Source: Cellulomonas dongxiuzhuiae (lineage in GTDB: Bacteria > Actinomycetota > Actinomycetes > Actinomycetales > Cellulomonadaceae). Taken from it: 64,000 nt of DNA. The position numbers were made by a program, and so were the translations under genes. The stretch lies in the NCBI RefSeq assembly GCF_018623035.1, contig NZ_CP076023.1, positions 2,480,001 to 2,544,000 on the forward strand. The letters are read 5' to 3'. This document shows positions 23,167 through 33,614 of the stretch, piece after piece (positions within the stretch are counted from its first letter, which is position 1; each line of letters begins with the position of its first letter). The notes beneath the pieces were generated by a model. That model was given only the letters and a program-made list of their open reading frames with translations, ran no database searches and had not been told where the DNA came from.

Positions 23167-24147
23167 TCAGGCTGCGATCTGCCCGCCCGTCAGCCGCCGG
23201 TACGCGTAGACCATGATCAGCGCGCCCACCGGCAGCGACACGAGCACGCCGATGCCGCAGACCGCGCTCCCGATCCAGCTCACGACCGCCACGACCAGGT
23301 ACACGAGCACCCCCGTGCCCAGGTCGCGCGTCTGCAGCGCCACGCTGGTCCGGATGGCCTCGACGGCGCTCTGGCCGCGATCGACGATGGCGACGACGGC
23401 GTAGAACACGAAGAACCCGACGACGACGAACGCGAGCTGGCCGATGATGGGGACGAGGCTCGCGACCAGGCCGACGGCCCCGAGGATGAGGGCCAGGACG
23501 ACGAGCTGTGCGAGGTACGACGTGTCGAACAGGTAGTCCGCCGACAGCGCGCGCCCGTCCGCGACCCGCAGCGCCGCCTTGATGAACGCGGCGCTGAAGA
23601 GCACCAGCAGCAGCACGACGAGCGCCACGAAGATCGCGATGCCGATCGACGCACCGACGCCCGCCGCAGCGCCCGCGACCCCGTCCCTCCCGCCCGTGAG
23701 CGCCGCGACGCCCCCGACGAGGCTCATCCCGATGACGGCGACCACGATGATGACGACGAACCAGGCGAGCCCGCCCAGGACGAACGCCGCCCAGTTCTGA
23801 CCGAACTTCGTGAACGCCCACGAGAAGCCGGCGCCGATGTCGACCTGGCCGGGCGGCGGGACGTACGGCTGGCCGTAGGGCTGCTGGCCGTAGGGCTGCT
23901 GGCTGTAGGGCTGCTGGCCGCCGGGCTGCCCGTAGGGCGAGCCGGGCGGCGGGTAGGGCGAGCCGGGCGGCGGGTAGGCGCCCGGCGCGCCGCCCGGCGT
24001 GCCGTACGCGGGCGGCGGGTAGCCGCTCCCGGCGGGGGGCGGCGTGGGCGGGACGCCGCCCGTCGGCTGCCCGTAGGCGGGCGGGGGCGGCGGCGGGACG
24101 CTCGCGTCGTCGTCGCTCGGCGGGGTCCCGCCGGTGTTCTCGGTCAT
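23167..24147 (-). CDS. Integral membrane protein with Pro/Gly/Tyr-rich N-terminus
   Basis: This 326-residue protein has a disordered N-terminal tail of about 100 residues built from PPPGSPY and QQPYG repeats, followed by about six transmembrane helices (for example AAFVLGGLAWFVVIIVVAVI and FVALVVLLLVLFSA). The DNA shows 15-bp repeats (ctgctggccgtaggg type) at 23881-23925. The ATG at 24147 has an AGGAGG ribosome binding site. Such Pro-rich membrane proteins are common in actinobacteria and have no assigned function. The divergent neighbour is a DUF4870-type gene. Confidence 0.85.
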   Translation of the reverse strand: MTENTGGTPPSDDDASVPPPPPPAYGQPTGGVPPTPPPAGSGYPPPAYGTPGGAPGAYPPPGSPYPPPGSPYGQPGGQQPYSQQPYGQQPYGQPYVPPPGQVDIGAGFSWAFTKFGQNWAAFVLGGLAWFVVIIVVAVIGMSLVGGVAALTGGRDGVAGAAAGVGASIGIAIFVALVVLLLVLFSAAFIKAALRVADGRALSADYLFDTSYLAQLVVLALILGAVGLVASLVPIIGQLAFVVVGFFVFYAVVAIVDRGQSAVEAIRTSVALQTRDLGTGVLVYLVVAVVSWIGSAVCGIGVLVSLPVGALIMVYAYRRLTGGQIAA

Positions 24148-24354
24148 GCGGGCCTCCTGGCACCTGGCGGGACGTGGACACGTCCCGCACGACAGCGAAC
24201 CGAAACGTCTCAGAACGTGTCAAGGCACCGCGCCGCACGACGGGGCGCGTCCTGCACCGCGCCGGTACGCTGCGGGGCGCGGCGCCCGCGGCCCGCAGCC
24301 GACCTGCGACGACGCCGCGCCATGACCGCACCGCCGACGACCCCGGGAGCGCAC

Positions 24355-24732
24355 GTGTCCTACGACCCTCGTCCCACCCCGCCCGCGCGGTCCGCGCAGG
24401 GCGCCACCCTCGCGATGGCGGCGCACCTCGGCGGCGTGCTGACCTACCTCTTCGTCGGGTGGGTGGCCTCGCTCGTCGTGTGGCTCGTGCAGCGCGACCA
24501 GGACCCGGCGGTCGCCCGGGAGGCGCGCGTGGCGCTGAACTTCCAGCTCACCGCGCTCATCGCCATGGTGGTCCTGCACGTCGTCGAGCAGTTCCCCGTC
24601 ATCGGCGTCGTCGGGTGGATCGGCAAGCTCGCGGTCGGGATCGTCGCACTCGTGCTGTCGATCCTCGCCGCGGCAGCCGCGTACCGCGGCGGTTCCTACC
24701 GGTACCCGTTCAGCCTCGAGCTGGTCCGGTGA
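24355..24732 (+). CDS. DUF4870-family small membrane protein (first of two)
   Basis: This protein of about 125 residues has three transmembrane helices. The DUF4870-like pattern is a helix ending AAHLGGVLTYLFVGW, then ARVALNFQLTALIAM, then a C-terminal helix and SYRYPFSLELV. The GTG at 24355 has GGGAG about 6 nt upstream; an ATG at 24322 would add 11 residues but lacks a clear ribosome binding site. Its stop overlaps the start of the next paralogue. Function is unknown. Confidence 0.82.
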   Translation: MSYDPRPTPPARSAQGATLAMAAHLGGVLTYLFVGWVASLVVWLVQRDQDPAVAREARVALNFQLTALIAMVVLHVVEQFPVIGVVGWIGKLAVGIVALVLSILAAAAAYRGGSYRYPFSLELVR

Positions 24733-25109
24733 GCGCCGCACCCCCGGCGTGGACACCGCCACCGCCGGCACCGCCGCTGCGCCCCGACGAGGAGCGCACG
24801 TGGGCGATCCTCGTCCACGTGCTGCCGCTGCTCGGACCGGGCTTCGTCGTGCCGCTGGTCGTCTGGCTGGTGTTCCGTGGCCGTGGCGCGTTCCTCGAGC
24901 ACCACGCCAAGGAGTCGCTCAACTTCCAGATCACGGCGCTGCTCGCGCTCGTCGCCGCGGCCGTCCTCACGGTGGTCACCTTCGGCCTGGCGACGCCGCT
25001 CCTCCTCGGCGTGCTCGTCGCCTGGGTCGTGCTGTGCATCGTGGCCGCCGTCGCGGCCAACCGGTGGGAGTGGTACCGCTACCCCGCCACGCTGCGTCTG
25101 GTCACCTGA
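24729..25109 (+). CDS. DUF4870-family small membrane protein (second of two)
   Basis: This 126-residue paralogue of the preceding gene has three predicted transmembrane helices, the motif HHAKESLNFQITALLAL and the ending WEWYRYPATLRLV. The GTG start overlaps the previous stop as GTGA, so the two are surely co-translated. The pair may form a hetero-oligomer; that is inference. Confidence 0.85.
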   Translation: MSAAPPAWTPPPPAPPLRPDEERTWAILVHVLPLLGPGFVVPLVVWLVFRGRGAFLEHHAKESLNFQITALLALVAAAVLTVVTFGLATPLLLGVLVAWVVLCIVAAVAANRWEWYRYPATLRLVT

Positions 25110-25145
25110 GCTCCCGCGGGTGGGGGACGTCCGGGCGCCGGCCCG

Positions 25146-26411
25146 TCAGACGACGAGCGCCCGGACCACGGCGTCGGCGAGCAGGCGGCCGCGCCGCGTG
25201 AGCACGACCCGCCGCGGCCCGTCGGCCCCCAGCGCGGCCCGCGCGTCGACGAGCCCGTCGGCGACGAGCCCGGCCACCGCGGGCCGGGTGGCGGCGGGCA
25301 CGTCCTGCAGCGGCAGGCCGTCGGCGATCCGGACGCCGAGCATGACCCGCTCGAGCGCCGCCGTGTCACCGGCGACGAGCTCGCGACCGGCGGCCGGGCT
25401 CAGCCCGCGCGCCAGCCGGTCGGCGTAGGCGCGGGGGTGCTTGACGTTCCACCACCGGACGCCGCCCACGTGGCTGTGCGCGCCGGGCCCGACGCCCCAC
25501 CAGTCGTCACCGCGCCAGTAGCCCAGGTTGTGGCGTGAGGCGTCGTCGGGCGTGCGCGCCCAGTTGCTCACCTCGTACCAGCGCAGCCCCGCGCCCGTCA
25601 GCAGGTCGTCCGCCAGCTCGTACTTCGCCGCCTGGTCGTCCTCATCGGGCAGGGTCAGCTCGCCGCGGCGCACCTGCACCGCCATCCGCGTCCCCGCCTC
25701 GACGACGAGCGCGTAGGCGCTGACGTGGTCCACGCCCGTGGCGAGCGCGACCTCCACGGAACGCCGCCAGTCGTCCAGCGACTCTCCCGGTGTGCCGTAG
25801 ATGAGGTCGAGCGAGACCCGCAGGCCCGCGTCGCGCGCCCACCGCACGACGTCGGGGACCCGCGCCGGGTCGTGCGTGCGCTCGAGGGTGCGCAGGACGT
25901 GCGGCACGGCGGACTGCATGCCGAAGGACACGCGCGTGAAGCCCGCGGCCGCGAGCCGCGCCAGGCCGTCCGGTGTCACCGAGTCGGGGTTGGCCTCGGT
26001 CGTGACCTCTGCCCCCGGGGCCAGTCCCCAGGTGCTGCGCACACCGTCCAGGAGCCGGACGAGGTCGTCGACGGGCAGCAGCGTCGGGGTGCCGCCCCCC
26101 ACGAAGACCGTGGCGACGGGCCGCGCCGGCAGCCCCGCCGTGCGTAGCACGCGGTCCGCGAGCGCCATCTCCCCCAGCGCCGTCGTGGCGTACGCCGCGA
26201 GGCTCGCGCCGCCGCCCAGCTCGGTGGCGGTGTAGGTGTTGAAGTCGCAGTACCCGCACCGCACCGCGCAGAACGGCACGTGCAGGTACACGCCGAACGC
26301 GCGCGCGTCCGCGCCCCGCGCGGCCGAGGCGGGCAGCGCGCCGTCCGGCGGCGCCGGGTCGCCCTCGGGCAGCGCGGGGCTCACCGCAGGCCCCCCGCGC
26401 GGGGGTGCCAC
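25146..26411 (-). CDS. hemW: Radical SAM heme-binding protein HemW
   Basis: This 421-residue radical SAM protein has the cluster motif CAVRCGYC (CxxxCxxC) near residues 48-55 followed by DFNTYT, then FVGGGTPTLLP, the SAM-binding segment EANPD, and the HemW C-terminal part including YEVSNWA and HNLGYW. It is related to HemN but the family is now regarded as a heme chaperone. The GTG at 26411 lies 4 nt after the lepA stop; a GTG nine codons later is also possible. The lepA-hemW link is conserved in many bacteria. Confidence 0.94.
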   Translation of the reverse strand: MAPPRGGPAVSPALPEGDPAPPDGALPASAARGADARAFGVYLHVPFCAVRCGYCDFNTYTATELGGGASLAAYATTALGEMALADRVLRTAGLPARPVATVFVGGGTPTLLPVDDLVRLLDGVRSTWGLAPGAEVTTEANPDSVTPDGLARLAAAGFTRVSFGMQSAVPHVLRTLERTHDPARVPDVVRWARDAGLRVSLDLIYGTPGESLDDWRRSVEVALATGVDHVSAYALVVEAGTRMAVQVRRGELTLPDEDDQAAKYELADDLLTGAGLRWYEVSNWARTPDDASRHNLGYWRGDDWWGVGPGAHSHVGGVRWWNVKHPRAYADRLARGLSPAAGRELVAGDTAALERVMLGVRIADGLPLQDVPAATRPAVAGLVADGLVDARAALGADGPRRVVLTRRGRLLADAVVRALVV

Positions 26412-26415
26412 CGGC

Positions 26416-28317
26416 TCACTTCTTCTTCGCGTCCTTCGCGTCCTTGCTGCTGCTGCTGCCCGCGGCGTCGGACGACAGCGCGGCGATGAAGGCCTCCTGC
26501 GGCACGTCGACCCGACCGATGGTCTTCATGCGCTTCTTGCCCTCCTTCTGCTTCTCCAGCAGCTTGCGCTTGCGGGAGATGTCGCCGCCGTAGCACTTGG
26601 CCAGGACGTCCTTGCGCATGGCCCGGATCGTCTCGCGCGCGATGATCCGCGAGCCGATGGCCGCCTGGATCGGCACCTCGAACTGCTGGCGCGGGATGAG
26701 CTCCTTGAGCTTCGCGGTCATCGAGACGCCGTAGGCGTAGGCCTTGTCCTTGTGGACGATGGCGCTGAACGCGTCGACCTGCTCGCCCTGCAGCAGGATG
26801 TCGACCTTGACGAGGTCGGCCGCCTGGTCGCCCGTGGGCTCGTAGTCGAGGCTCGCGTACCCGCGCGTCTTGGACTTGAGGTGGTCGAAGAAGTCGAACA
26901 CGATCTCGGCCATCGGCAGGACGTAGCGCATCTCGACGCGCTCCTCGGACAGGTAGTCCATGCCCTGCAGCTCGCCGCGCCGGCCCTGGCACAGCTCCAT
27001 GATCGTCCCGACGAACTCGCTCGGCGTGAGGATGGTGGCCCTGACCATCGGCTCGCGCACCTCGCGGATCTTGCCCGCCGGGTACTCGCTGGGGTTCGTG
27101 ACGACGATCTCGGTGTGGTCCTCGAGCGTGACGTCGTAGATGACGTTCGGCGCCGTCGAGATGAGGTCGAGGTCGAACTCGCGCTCGAGGCGCTCACGCA
27201 CGATCTCGAGGTGCAGCAGGCCCAGGAACCCGACGCGGAAGCCGAAGCCCAGCGCCACCGAGGTCTCGGGCTCGTAGTTCAGGGCCGCGTCGTTGAGCTT
27301 GAGCTTGTCGAGGGCCTCGCGCAGCACCGGGTAGTCCGAGCCGTCGATGGGGTACAGCCCTGAGAAGACCATGGGCTTCGGCTCGGAGTACCCGCCCAGC
27401 GCCTCGGACGCGGGCTTGGCGTAGTTGGTGACCGTGTCGCCGACCTTCGACTGACGCACGTCCTTCACCCCGGTGATGAGGTACCCGACCTCGCCGACGC
27501 CGAGGCCCTTGGTCGGCACGGGCTCGGGCGACGTGACGCCGATCTCGAGCAGCTCGTGCGTCGCACGGGTCGACATCATGACGATCTTCTCGCGCGGGTC
27601 GAGGCGGCCGTCGATGACGCGCACGTAGGTGACGACACCGCGGTAGGTGTCGTACACCGAGTCGAAGATCATGGCGCGGGCCGGCGCGTCCGCGTCGCCG
27701 ACGGGCGGCGGCACGAGCTCGACGATCCGGTCGAGGAGCGGCTCGACGCCCACGCCGGTCTTGCCCGAGACCCGCAGCACGTCGGCGGGGTCCCCGCCCA
27801 CGAGGTTGGCGAGCTCCTCGGCGTACTTGTCCGGCTGCGCGGCGGGCAGGTCGATCTTGTTGAGCACCGGGATGATCTGGAGGTCGTTCTCCATCGCGAG
27901 GTACAGGTTCGCGAGCGTCTGCGCCTCGATGCCCTGCGCGGCGTCGACGAGCAGCACGGCCCCCTCGCACGCGGCGAGCGAGCGCGACACCTCGTAGGTG
28001 AAGTCCACGTGGCCGGGCGTGTCGATCATGTTCAGCGCGTACGGCTGCACGGTGCCTGAGGCGTCCGCGACGCCCCACGGCATGCGGACGGCCTGCGACT
28101 TGATCGTGATGCCGCGCTCGCGCTCGATGTCCATGCGGTCGAGGTACTGCGCACGCATGGCGCGCGCGTCCACGACGCCCGTCAGCTGCAGCATCCGGTC
28201 GGCCAGCGTCGACTTGCCGTGGTCGATGTGCGCGATGATGCAGAAGTTGCGCAGCAGCTCGGGAGCGGTCGCCGAGGGGCGGATGGCCTCGGCGGCGGTG
28301 GCGGACGGGATCGGCAA
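26416..28317 (-). CDS. lepA: Elongation factor 4 (LepA)
   Basis: This ribosomal back-translocase GTPase has about 633 residues. It shows G1 [10 protein letters not shown]2 RGITI, G3 DTPGHVD, G4 NKID, and the LepA-specific C-terminal domain ending in [21 protein letters not shown] Ser/Lys-rich tail ([13 protein letters not shown]) follows. No ATG or GTG precedes the conserved [13 protein letters not shown] in a suitable place. The TTG at 28317, with GGAG nine bases upstream, is the best start and gives a short N-terminal extension. The gene lies just upstream of hemW. Confidence 0.95.
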   Translation of the reverse strand: MPIPSATAAEAIRPSATAPELLRNFCIIAHIDHGKSTLADRMLQLTGVVDARAMRAQYLDRMDIERERGITIKSQAVRMPWGVADASGTVQPYALNMIDTPGHVDFTYEVSRSLAACEGAVLLVDAAQGIEAQTLANLYLAMENDLQIIPVLNKIDLPAAQPDKYAEELANLVGGDPADVLRVSGKTGVGVEPLLDRIVELVPPPVGDADAPARAMIFDSVYDTYRGVVTYVRVIDGRLDPREKIVMMSTRATHELLEIGVTSPEPVPTKGLGVGEVGYLITGVKDVRQSKVGDTVTNYAKPASEALGGYSEPKPMVFSGLYPIDGSDYPVLREALDKLKLNDAALNYEPETSVALGFGFRVGFLGLLHLEIVRERLEREFDLDLISTAPNVIYDVTLEDHTEIVVTNPSEYPAGKIREVREPMVRATILTPSEFVGTIMELCQGRRGELQGMDYLSEERVEMRYVLPMAEIVFDFFDHLKSKTRGYASLDYEPTGDQAADLVKVDILLQGEQVDAFSAIVHKDKAYAYGVSMTAKLKELIPRQQFEVPIQAAIGSRIIARETIRAMRKDVLAKCYGGDISRKRKLLEKQKEGKKRMKTIGRVDVPQEAFIAALSSDAAGSSSSKDAKDAKKK

Positions 28318-28478
28318 CTCGGCGTTCTCCGGCTTCTGGACGGGTGGGTCGACGGTCGGGCGACGGTGGCGCTGGGCACCGCGGCACCCGCGGGCGTCCG
28401 GCGCCGTCGGCAGGAAGCCGACGCCCGGAGGCCGACGCCACCCTGTCGGGTGTCGGTGGCGGACCCCACCATGGTCCC

Positions 28479-29216
28479 ATGACGCACGACGTGGGCGGCG
28501 CATCGCCGGCCGTCGATCTCCAGGCCCCGGATCTGCGGGCCCTCGCCGCGCTGCAGGACGCCTTCCTCGTGTCGGTCGACGAGGTCGACCCGACGGTGCG
28601 CGTCCCGTGGTGCGGCCGCTGGCGCGTGCGCAACCTCGTCGTGCACCTCGCCCGCATCCACCACTGGGCGGCCGGCCAGGCACGACGCCGGCAGGAGACC
28701 CCGCTGGGACGCGGGCCGTTCGTCCTCCACGAGCTCTACGCCACGCAGGCCGCCGAGCTGCGCGCCGCCCTCGAGACGCTCGATCCGGACTCGCCCGCGT
28801 GGACGCTCGACGACAGCGGCGTCGTGCGGTTCTGGCACCGGCGCCAGGTGCACGAGACGCTCGTCCACCTGTGGGACCTGCGGACGGCCGGAGGGCTGCC
28901 GATGGACGTCCCCGCCGCGCTGTGGGCCGACACGGTCGACGAGGTCGTGCACGTGATGCACCCGCGCCAGGTGCGCCTCGGCCGGTCCGCGGCACCGCCC
29001 GTGCGGGTCCGCCTCGTCGCGACGGACGCGGACCGGACGTGGACCGTGCACGCCGACGACGACGCGCCCGCGGCCCCCGTCGGCGAGGTGGCCGGTCCGG
29101 CGGCCTCGCTCGCGCTGCTGCTGTGGGGGCGCACGACGCCCGACGACCCGCACCTCGCGGTGACGGGCGACCGTGCCGCCCTGCGGACGGCACTGGGAGG
29201 CGGCCTGACCCCCTGA
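28479..29216 (+). CDS. Maleylpyruvate isomerase-type (DinB-like) protein
   Basis: This 245-residue protein has an N-terminal four-helix DinB-like domain ([20 protein letters not shown] and [13 protein letters not shown] supplying candidate metal-binding histidines) and a smaller C-terminal domain of the MDMPI type. Actinobacterial members include mycothiol-dependent maleylpyruvate isomerase, but most are uncharacterised. The ATG at 28479 starts 161 nt from the divergent lepA. A methyltransferase follows on the same strand after 58 nt. Confidence 0.85.
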   Translation: MTHDVGGASPAVDLQAPDLRALAALQDAFLVSVDEVDPTVRVPWCGRWRVRNLVVHLARIHHWAAGQARRRQETPLGRGPFVLHELYATQAAELRAALETLDPDSPAWTLDDSGVVRFWHRRQVHETLVHLWDLRTAGGLPMDVPAALWADTVDEVVHVMHPRQVRLGRSAAPPVRVRLVATDADRTWTVHADDDAPAAPVGEVAGPAASLALLLWGRTTPDDPHLAVTGDRAALRTALGGGLTP

Positions 29217-29274
29217 CCTCCTCGCACGCGCAATCCTCGCGCGCGGCGGACCGCAGCGGGACTACGGTCCCCGC

Positions 29275-30156
29275 ATGGACGACTACCTGGCGATCAACCG
29301 CGCCAACTGGGACGCGCGGGTGCCGGTGCACCTCGCGAACGGGTACGGGACGCACGAGCTCGTCGCCGACCCGACGGCGCTGTCGGGTGTCGTGCGGTTC
29401 GACCTGCCGCTCCTCGGCGACATCGACGGTCTGGACGCCGTGCACCTGCAGTGCCACCTCGGCACCGACACCCTGAGCCTCGCGCGGCTCGGGGCCAGGG
29501 TCACCGGCCTCGACCTGTCGGGCGACGCGATCGCGGCCGCGCAGGACCTGGCAGCCCGCGCCGGGACCGACGTCGAGTACGTCGTGTCGGACGTGTACGA
29601 CGCGGTCGAGGTGCTGGGGCCGGCGCGGTTCGACCTCGTGTACACCGGCATCGGCGCGCTGTGCTGGCTGCCGAGCATCGACCGCTGGGCGAAGACCGTC
29701 GCGGGGCTGCTGCGCCCGGGCGGGCGGCTGTTCGTCCGCGACGCGCACCCCGTCCTGCTCGCGTCCCTGGGGATGGTGGTCGGCGCCGAGCACCCCGACC
29801 GGTCGCAGCAGTCCTGGATCAGCGGTCCCGGCACGGCGACGCCCGCCCTGGAGCTGTCGTACTTCGAGCAGCCCGAGCCGCTGGAGTGGAACGACACGTT
29901 CACCTACACCGGCGGCGAGCCCGTCGCGGCCCCGCTGTCGGTCGAGTGGAACCACGGCCTCGGAGAGATCGTGACGGCCGTGCTGGGTGCCGGCATGGAG
30001 ATCACCGGGCTGCACGAGCACGACAGCGTGCCGTGGGAGTCGCTCGCCGGCCTGATGACGTACGACCAGGAGACCGGCGAGTGGCGCCTGTCGGACCGGC
30101 CCGAGCGGCTCCCGGCGTCGTTCACGCTCACCGCCCGGCTCACGCCTCGCGGGTGA
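29275..30156 (+). CDS. Class I SAM-dependent methyltransferase
   Basis: This 293-residue Rossmann-type methyltransferase has the SAM-binding strand in [19 protein letters not shown], with motif I degenerate relative to GxGxG. Next come [11 protein letters not shown] (acidic ribose-binding residue) and the post-motif [15 protein letters not shown]. The substrate is not evident. Its 3' end overlaps the 3' end of the convergent transglutaminase gene by 17 nt, so no terminator separates them. Confidence 0.88.
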   Translation: MDDYLAINRANWDARVPVHLANGYGTHELVADPTALSGVVRFDLPLLGDIDGLDAVHLQCHLGTDTLSLARLGARVTGLDLSGDAIAAAQDLAARAGTDVEYVVSDVYDAVEVLGPARFDLVYTGIGALCWLPSIDRWAKTVAGLLRPGGRLFVRDAHPVLLASLGMVVGAEHPDRSQQSWISGPGTATPALELSYFEQPEPLEWNDTFTYTGGEPVAAPLSVEWNHGLGEIVTAVLGAGMEITGLHEHDSVPWESLAGLMTYDQETGEWRLSDRPERLPASFTLTARLTPRG

Positions 30157-30979
30157 TCTTCACCTTCACCACCAGGTCCTGCGTCTGCAGGCCCGCGTAG
30201 ATGCCGCGCAGGGGCGGCACGTCGTCGTAGCACCGCCCGCGCCCGAGCACGACGTGCTGCTCACCGGCGCGGACCCGGTTGGTCGGGTCGTACCCGGTCC
30301 ACTCCCCCGTCCACCACTCGACCCACGCGTGCGACTCGCCCGTGACCGTCGCCCCGATCTCGCCGGACGTGTCGGGGTGCAGGTAGCCGGACACGTAGCG
30401 CGCCGGGATGCCGACCGACCGCAGCGCACCCAGCGTGAGGTGCGCCATGTCCTGGCAGACACCGGTGCGCTTGGTCCACGCCTCGGCGGCCGGCGTGTGG
30501 ACGGTGGTCACGCCAGGGATGTACTCGAGCTCGTCCCGCACCGCGAGGCACACCGCCTCGGCGGCCTCCGACGGCGCGAGGTCGGCCGCGGCGCGGCGCG
30601 CGATCGCCGCGACCTCCTCGGGCACCTCGGTGGTGGTGGTGTCCGCAAGGTGCTCGGACAGCCGGTCGCGCACCTCGGGACCGTGCAGGACGTCCCAGCC
30701 CACCGACGACGAGGGACCGGGGCGCTCGACGACCTCGACGAGGTGCTCCGCGGTCAGCAGCAGCGACTGGTGGGGCGCGAGGACCTCGAACGCCGTGACC
30801 TGCGTGCCCCAGTAGTCCCGGTAGTCGTGCATCCACGTCTGCGGGTGGATGTCGAGGCGCGTCTCCAGGACCGACTGACCGGGCTGGGACAGCGGGGTCA
30901 TGCGCGCCTCGTTGTACGACGCGACCACGGGGTCGGTGTACCGGAACATCGACGTGTGGACGATCCTCAGCCTGCTCAC
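30140..30979 (-). CDS. Transglutaminase-like cysteine protease-fold protein
   Basis: This 279-residue protein has an N-terminal beta domain (about 1-90, opening [16 protein letters not shown]) and a transglutaminase core. The catalytic triad is Cys in TGVCQDMAH (about 175), His in ESHAWVEWW and Asp in GYDPTN. It ends in a short beta region. The GTG start overlaps the alpha-E gene stop as GTGA. It is the third gene of an operon with a circularly permuted ATP-grasp and an alpha-E protein, a combination predicted by comparative genomics to make or cut peptide-like bonds. It is cytoplasmic as far as can be seen, with no signal peptide. Confidence 0.93.
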   Translation of the reverse strand: MSRLRIVHTSMFRYTDPVVASYNEARMTPLSQPGQSVLETRLDIHPQTWMHDYRDYWGTQVTAFEVLAPHQSLLLTAEHLVEVVERPGPSSSVGWDVLHGPEVRDRLSEHLADTTTTEVPEEVAAIARRAAADLAPSEAAEAVCLAVRDELEYIPGVTTVHTPAAEAWTKRTGVCQDMAHLTLGALRSVGIPARYVSGYLHPDTSGEIGATVTGESHAWVEWWTGEWTGYDPTNRVRAGEQHVVLGRGRCYDDVPPLRGIYAGLQTQDLVVKVKITREA

Positions 30980-31905
30980 AGCGCCTCCCCGACCCACGTC
31001 AGCTCTGCACCCGACGGGAAGTACCGCGCGCGGATCGCGTCGGACGCCGCCGAGCACGCCCGCTGCACGAGCTCCATCTCGCGCGGGAGCGCGTCGACGA
31101 TCTCGAGCAGCGGCCGGTACTCCAAGTTCGTGCGCACGAGGCCGATGTGCCGCCGTGCGTCGTCGATGGTCGTGCGGTCCACGACGGGCTCGAGCGCCGA
31201 CAGGGACGCCTCGGCCTGGTTCAGCGAGTAGACGATCGAGCGCGGGAAGAGCCGGTCGAGCAGCAGGAACCCCGCCGCGCGCTCGTCCGACGTGTTGCCC
31301 CGGTAGGTCCGCAGGAACGCCTCGTGCGCACCGCACGAGCGCAGCAGCGTGGCCCAGCTCGGCCCCGCGGATCCCGCCAGCGCGCGCGTCGTCAGCAGCC
31401 GCGCGGTCATGTCGGCACGCTCGATCGAGCGGCCCAGGACCATGAAGTGCCACGTGTCGTCGCGCGACGTCGTCGACTCCACGATCCCCGTGACGATCGC
31501 GGCGCGCTCGCGCACCCACGTGAAGTAGTCGTGCGGTCGCGCCGGACGCATCTGCGACGGCAGCTGGTTCCAGCTCGTGTTGAGGCACTCCCACAGCTCG
31601 GTCGAGACGATCTCGCGTGCGCGCCGCGCGTTCTCCCGCGCGGCGACGAGCGCCCCGGCGATGGACGAGGGCGAGAACCGGTCGTAGCCGAGGACGTCGA
31701 GCACGTGCTCGCGTCCCACGTCGAGCTCGGCAGGCGGCGCCGGGCGGTCCATGACGGACAGCAGCGACCGGCAGGCGAGGTCCTCCTCCGCCCACGGGTC
31801 CTCGAGCAGGATCTGCACGTGCACGTCGAGCAGGCGCGCCGTGTCGTCGGCGCGCTCGACGTACCGGCCGATCCAGAACAGCGACTCCGCGATGCGGCTC
31901 AGCAC
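30976..31905 (-). CDS. Alpha-E domain protein (DUF403)
   Basis: This 309-residue all-helical protein opens LSRIAESLFWIGRYVERAD and has a matching internal repeat, LGRSIERADMTARLL. These two ERAD motifs define the alpha-E family. The GTG at 31905 has a GGAGG ribosome binding site and overlaps the ATP-grasp stop by 7 nt. The biochemical role is unknown. The constant pairing with the ATP-grasp ligase suggests a complex or shared substrate. Confidence 0.94.
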   Translation of the reverse strand: MLSRIAESLFWIGRYVERADDTARLLDVHVQILLEDPWAEEDLACRSLLSVMDRPAPPAELDVGREHVLDVLGYDRFSPSSIAGALVAARENARRAREIVSTELWECLNTSWNQLPSQMRPARPHDYFTWVRERAAIVTGIVESTTSRDDTWHFMVLGRSIERADMTARLLTTRALAGSAGPSWATLLRSCGAHEAFLRTYRGNTSDERAAGFLLLDRLFPRSIVYSLNQAEASLSALEPVVDRTTIDDARRHIGLVRTNLEYRPLLEIVDALPREMELVQRACSAASDAIRARYFPSGAELTWVGEAL

Positions 31906-33479
31906 GTCGTGCCTCCCGTCGTGCGCTGCTGCTGCTGCTGCATGACCTGCGGGCGCGTGTCCGACGGGTGGGAGTCGATCGGTACCGACGCGTCCTTGGG
32001 CACGGCCTGCGGCAGCGACTGACGCTGCGACTGCGCGCGGCGTGGGACGCGGCCGCCCAGCACCCACGTGTCCTTCGACCCGCCGCCCTGGGAGGAGTTG
32101 ACGACCAGCTCGCCCTCGGGGAGCGCCACGCGCGTCAGACCACCGGGCAGGACGTAGACCGAGTCGCCGTCGTTGACGGCGAACGGGCGCAGGTCGACGT
32201 GCCGCGGGCGCAGGCCGTCCTCGACGAGCGTCGGCACCGTCGACAGCTGCACCACCGGCTGGGCGATCCAGCCGCGGGGGTCCTCGCGCAGCCTGCCCCG
32301 CAGCACGTCGAGCTCGGCGCGCGTCGCCCGCGGTCCCACGACCAGGCCCTTGCCGCCCGACCCGTCGACGGGCTTGACGACCAGCTCGTCCAGCCGGTCG
32401 AGGACCTCCTCGAGCGCGCCCGGGTCCTCCAGGCGCCAGGTGTCGACGTTCGGCAGGATCGGCTCCTCACCCAGGTGGTACCGGATGAGGTCCGGGACGT
32501 AGGTGTAGAGCAGCTTGTCGTCGGCCACGCCGTTGCCGATCGCGTTCGCGATCGTCACGTTGCCGAGCCGCGCGCACGTCATGAGCCCGGGGCACCCGAG
32601 GAACGAGTCCGAGCGGAAGGTCACCGGGTCGATGTAGTCGTCGTCGACGCGCCGGTAGATGACGTCGACCCGGCGGCGTCCCTGGGTCGTGCGCATCCAC
32701 ACCCGCCCGCCCGAGACGTACAGGTCGCGGCCCTCGACGAGCTCCACGCCCATCGTGCGGGCCAGGAGCGTGTGCTCGAAGTACGCGGAGTTGAACACGC
32801 CCGGTGTCAGGACCACCACGGTGGGGTCGTCGACGCCGTGCGGCGCGGCGGCCGTGAGCGCAGCGAGCAGCCGGCGGGAGTAGTCGACGACGGGCCGGAT
32901 GCGCAGCGCCGCGAAGAGCTCGGGGAAGGTCTGGGCCATCGCGCGGCGGTTGGACAGCACGTAGCTGACGCCCGACGGCACGCGCACGTTGTCCTCGAGC
33001 ACGCGCCAGCCGCCCAGGGAGTCGCGGACCAGGTCGATGCCGGAGACGTGCACCCGCACGCCGTTGGGGGGCTCGATCCCGCGGGCAGCGCGGTGGAAGT
33101 GCGTGGACGACACCACGACCGACCGCGGCACGACGCCGTCGGCGATCGCCTTCTGCGGCCCGTAGACGTCCGCGAGGAACGCCTCGAGCGCACGCACCCG
33201 CTGCGACACGCCGGGCGCTACGTGCTCCCACTCGTCGCCGGCCATCACACGGGGGACGACGTCCAGGGGGAACGGTCGCTCCTCGCCCGCGAAGTCGAAC
33301 GTGACGCCCTGCTTGAGGTAGGAGCGCGCGAGCGTGTCGGCCCGGGCGCGGAGCTCATCGGCCGACAGCTGCGCGAGCGCCGAGTGCACGTGCCGGTACG
33401 CCGCACGCACCTCGCCCCCGGGGCCGATCATCTCGTCCCAGGCGGTCCCGGCCGGGTAGTCGTCGAAGAGGTCCGCCAT
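31899..33479 (-). CDS. Circularly permuted ATP-grasp ligase
   Basis: This 526-residue protein of the DUF404/407 type is a predicted ATP-dependent amide ligase. Signatures are RRVDVIYRRVDDDYIDP, NVTIANAIGNGVADDK, the ATP-binding lysine region VVKPVDGSGGKGLVVGP and PGGLTRVAL, then NSSQGGGSKDTWVL. The last 45 residues are a polar tail with a run of five glutamines. The ATG at 33479 (MADLFDDY) fits the family N-terminus; an in-frame TTG at 33506 is less likely. It is the first gene of the operon. No dedicated substrate peptide was identified next to it. Confidence 0.94.
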   Translation of the reverse strand: MADLFDDYPAGTAWDEMIGPGGEVRAAYRHVHSALAQLSADELRARADTLARSYLKQGVTFDFAGEERPFPLDVVPRVMAGDEWEHVAPGVSQRVRALEAFLADVYGPQKAIADGVVPRSVVVSSTHFHRAARGIEPPNGVRVHVSGIDLVRDSLGGWRVLEDNVRVPSGVSYVLSNRRAMAQTFPELFAALRIRPVVDYSRRLLAALTAAAPHGVDDPTVVVLTPGVFNSAYFEHTLLARTMGVELVEGRDLYVSGGRVWMRTTQGRRRVDVIYRRVDDDYIDPVTFRSDSFLGCPGLMTCARLGNVTIANAIGNGVADDKLLYTYVPDLIRYHLGEEPILPNVDTWRLEDPGALEEVLDRLDELVVKPVDGSGGKGLVVGPRATRAELDVLRGRLREDPRGWIAQPVVQLSTVPTLVEDGLRPRHVDLRPFAVNDGDSVYVLPGGLTRVALPEGELVVNSSQGGGSKDTWVLGGRVPRRAQSQRQSLPQAVPKDASVPIDSHPSDTRPQVMQQQQQRTTGGTTC

Positions 33480-33614
33480 GTCGCGAATGTAGTCCGCTCG
33501 TGTCAACGTCGCGTTACGTGGCGCGAGGGCCGCGACCCGTGTCGGCCGGACCGCGCCGCGTGCACCGGGCCACGCCCGTGGGCGGGCCGTCGGGGCGGGC
33601 TACGCTCGACCACC

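Noticed and set aside
23869..24090. Pro/Gly-rich repeats considered as a mobile or regulatory repeat
   Set aside because: They encode the low-complexity N-terminal tail of a membrane protein and stay in frame.
28318..30021. Minus-strand extension of the lepA frame
   Set aside because: It covers the antisense of the isomerase-like and methyltransferase genes and shows no conserved sequence before [13 protein letters not shown].
33480..33506. TTG start adding nine residues to the ATP-grasp protein
   Set aside because: The following ATG at 33479 gives the usual MADLFDDY-type N-terminus and the extra residues look non-conserved.
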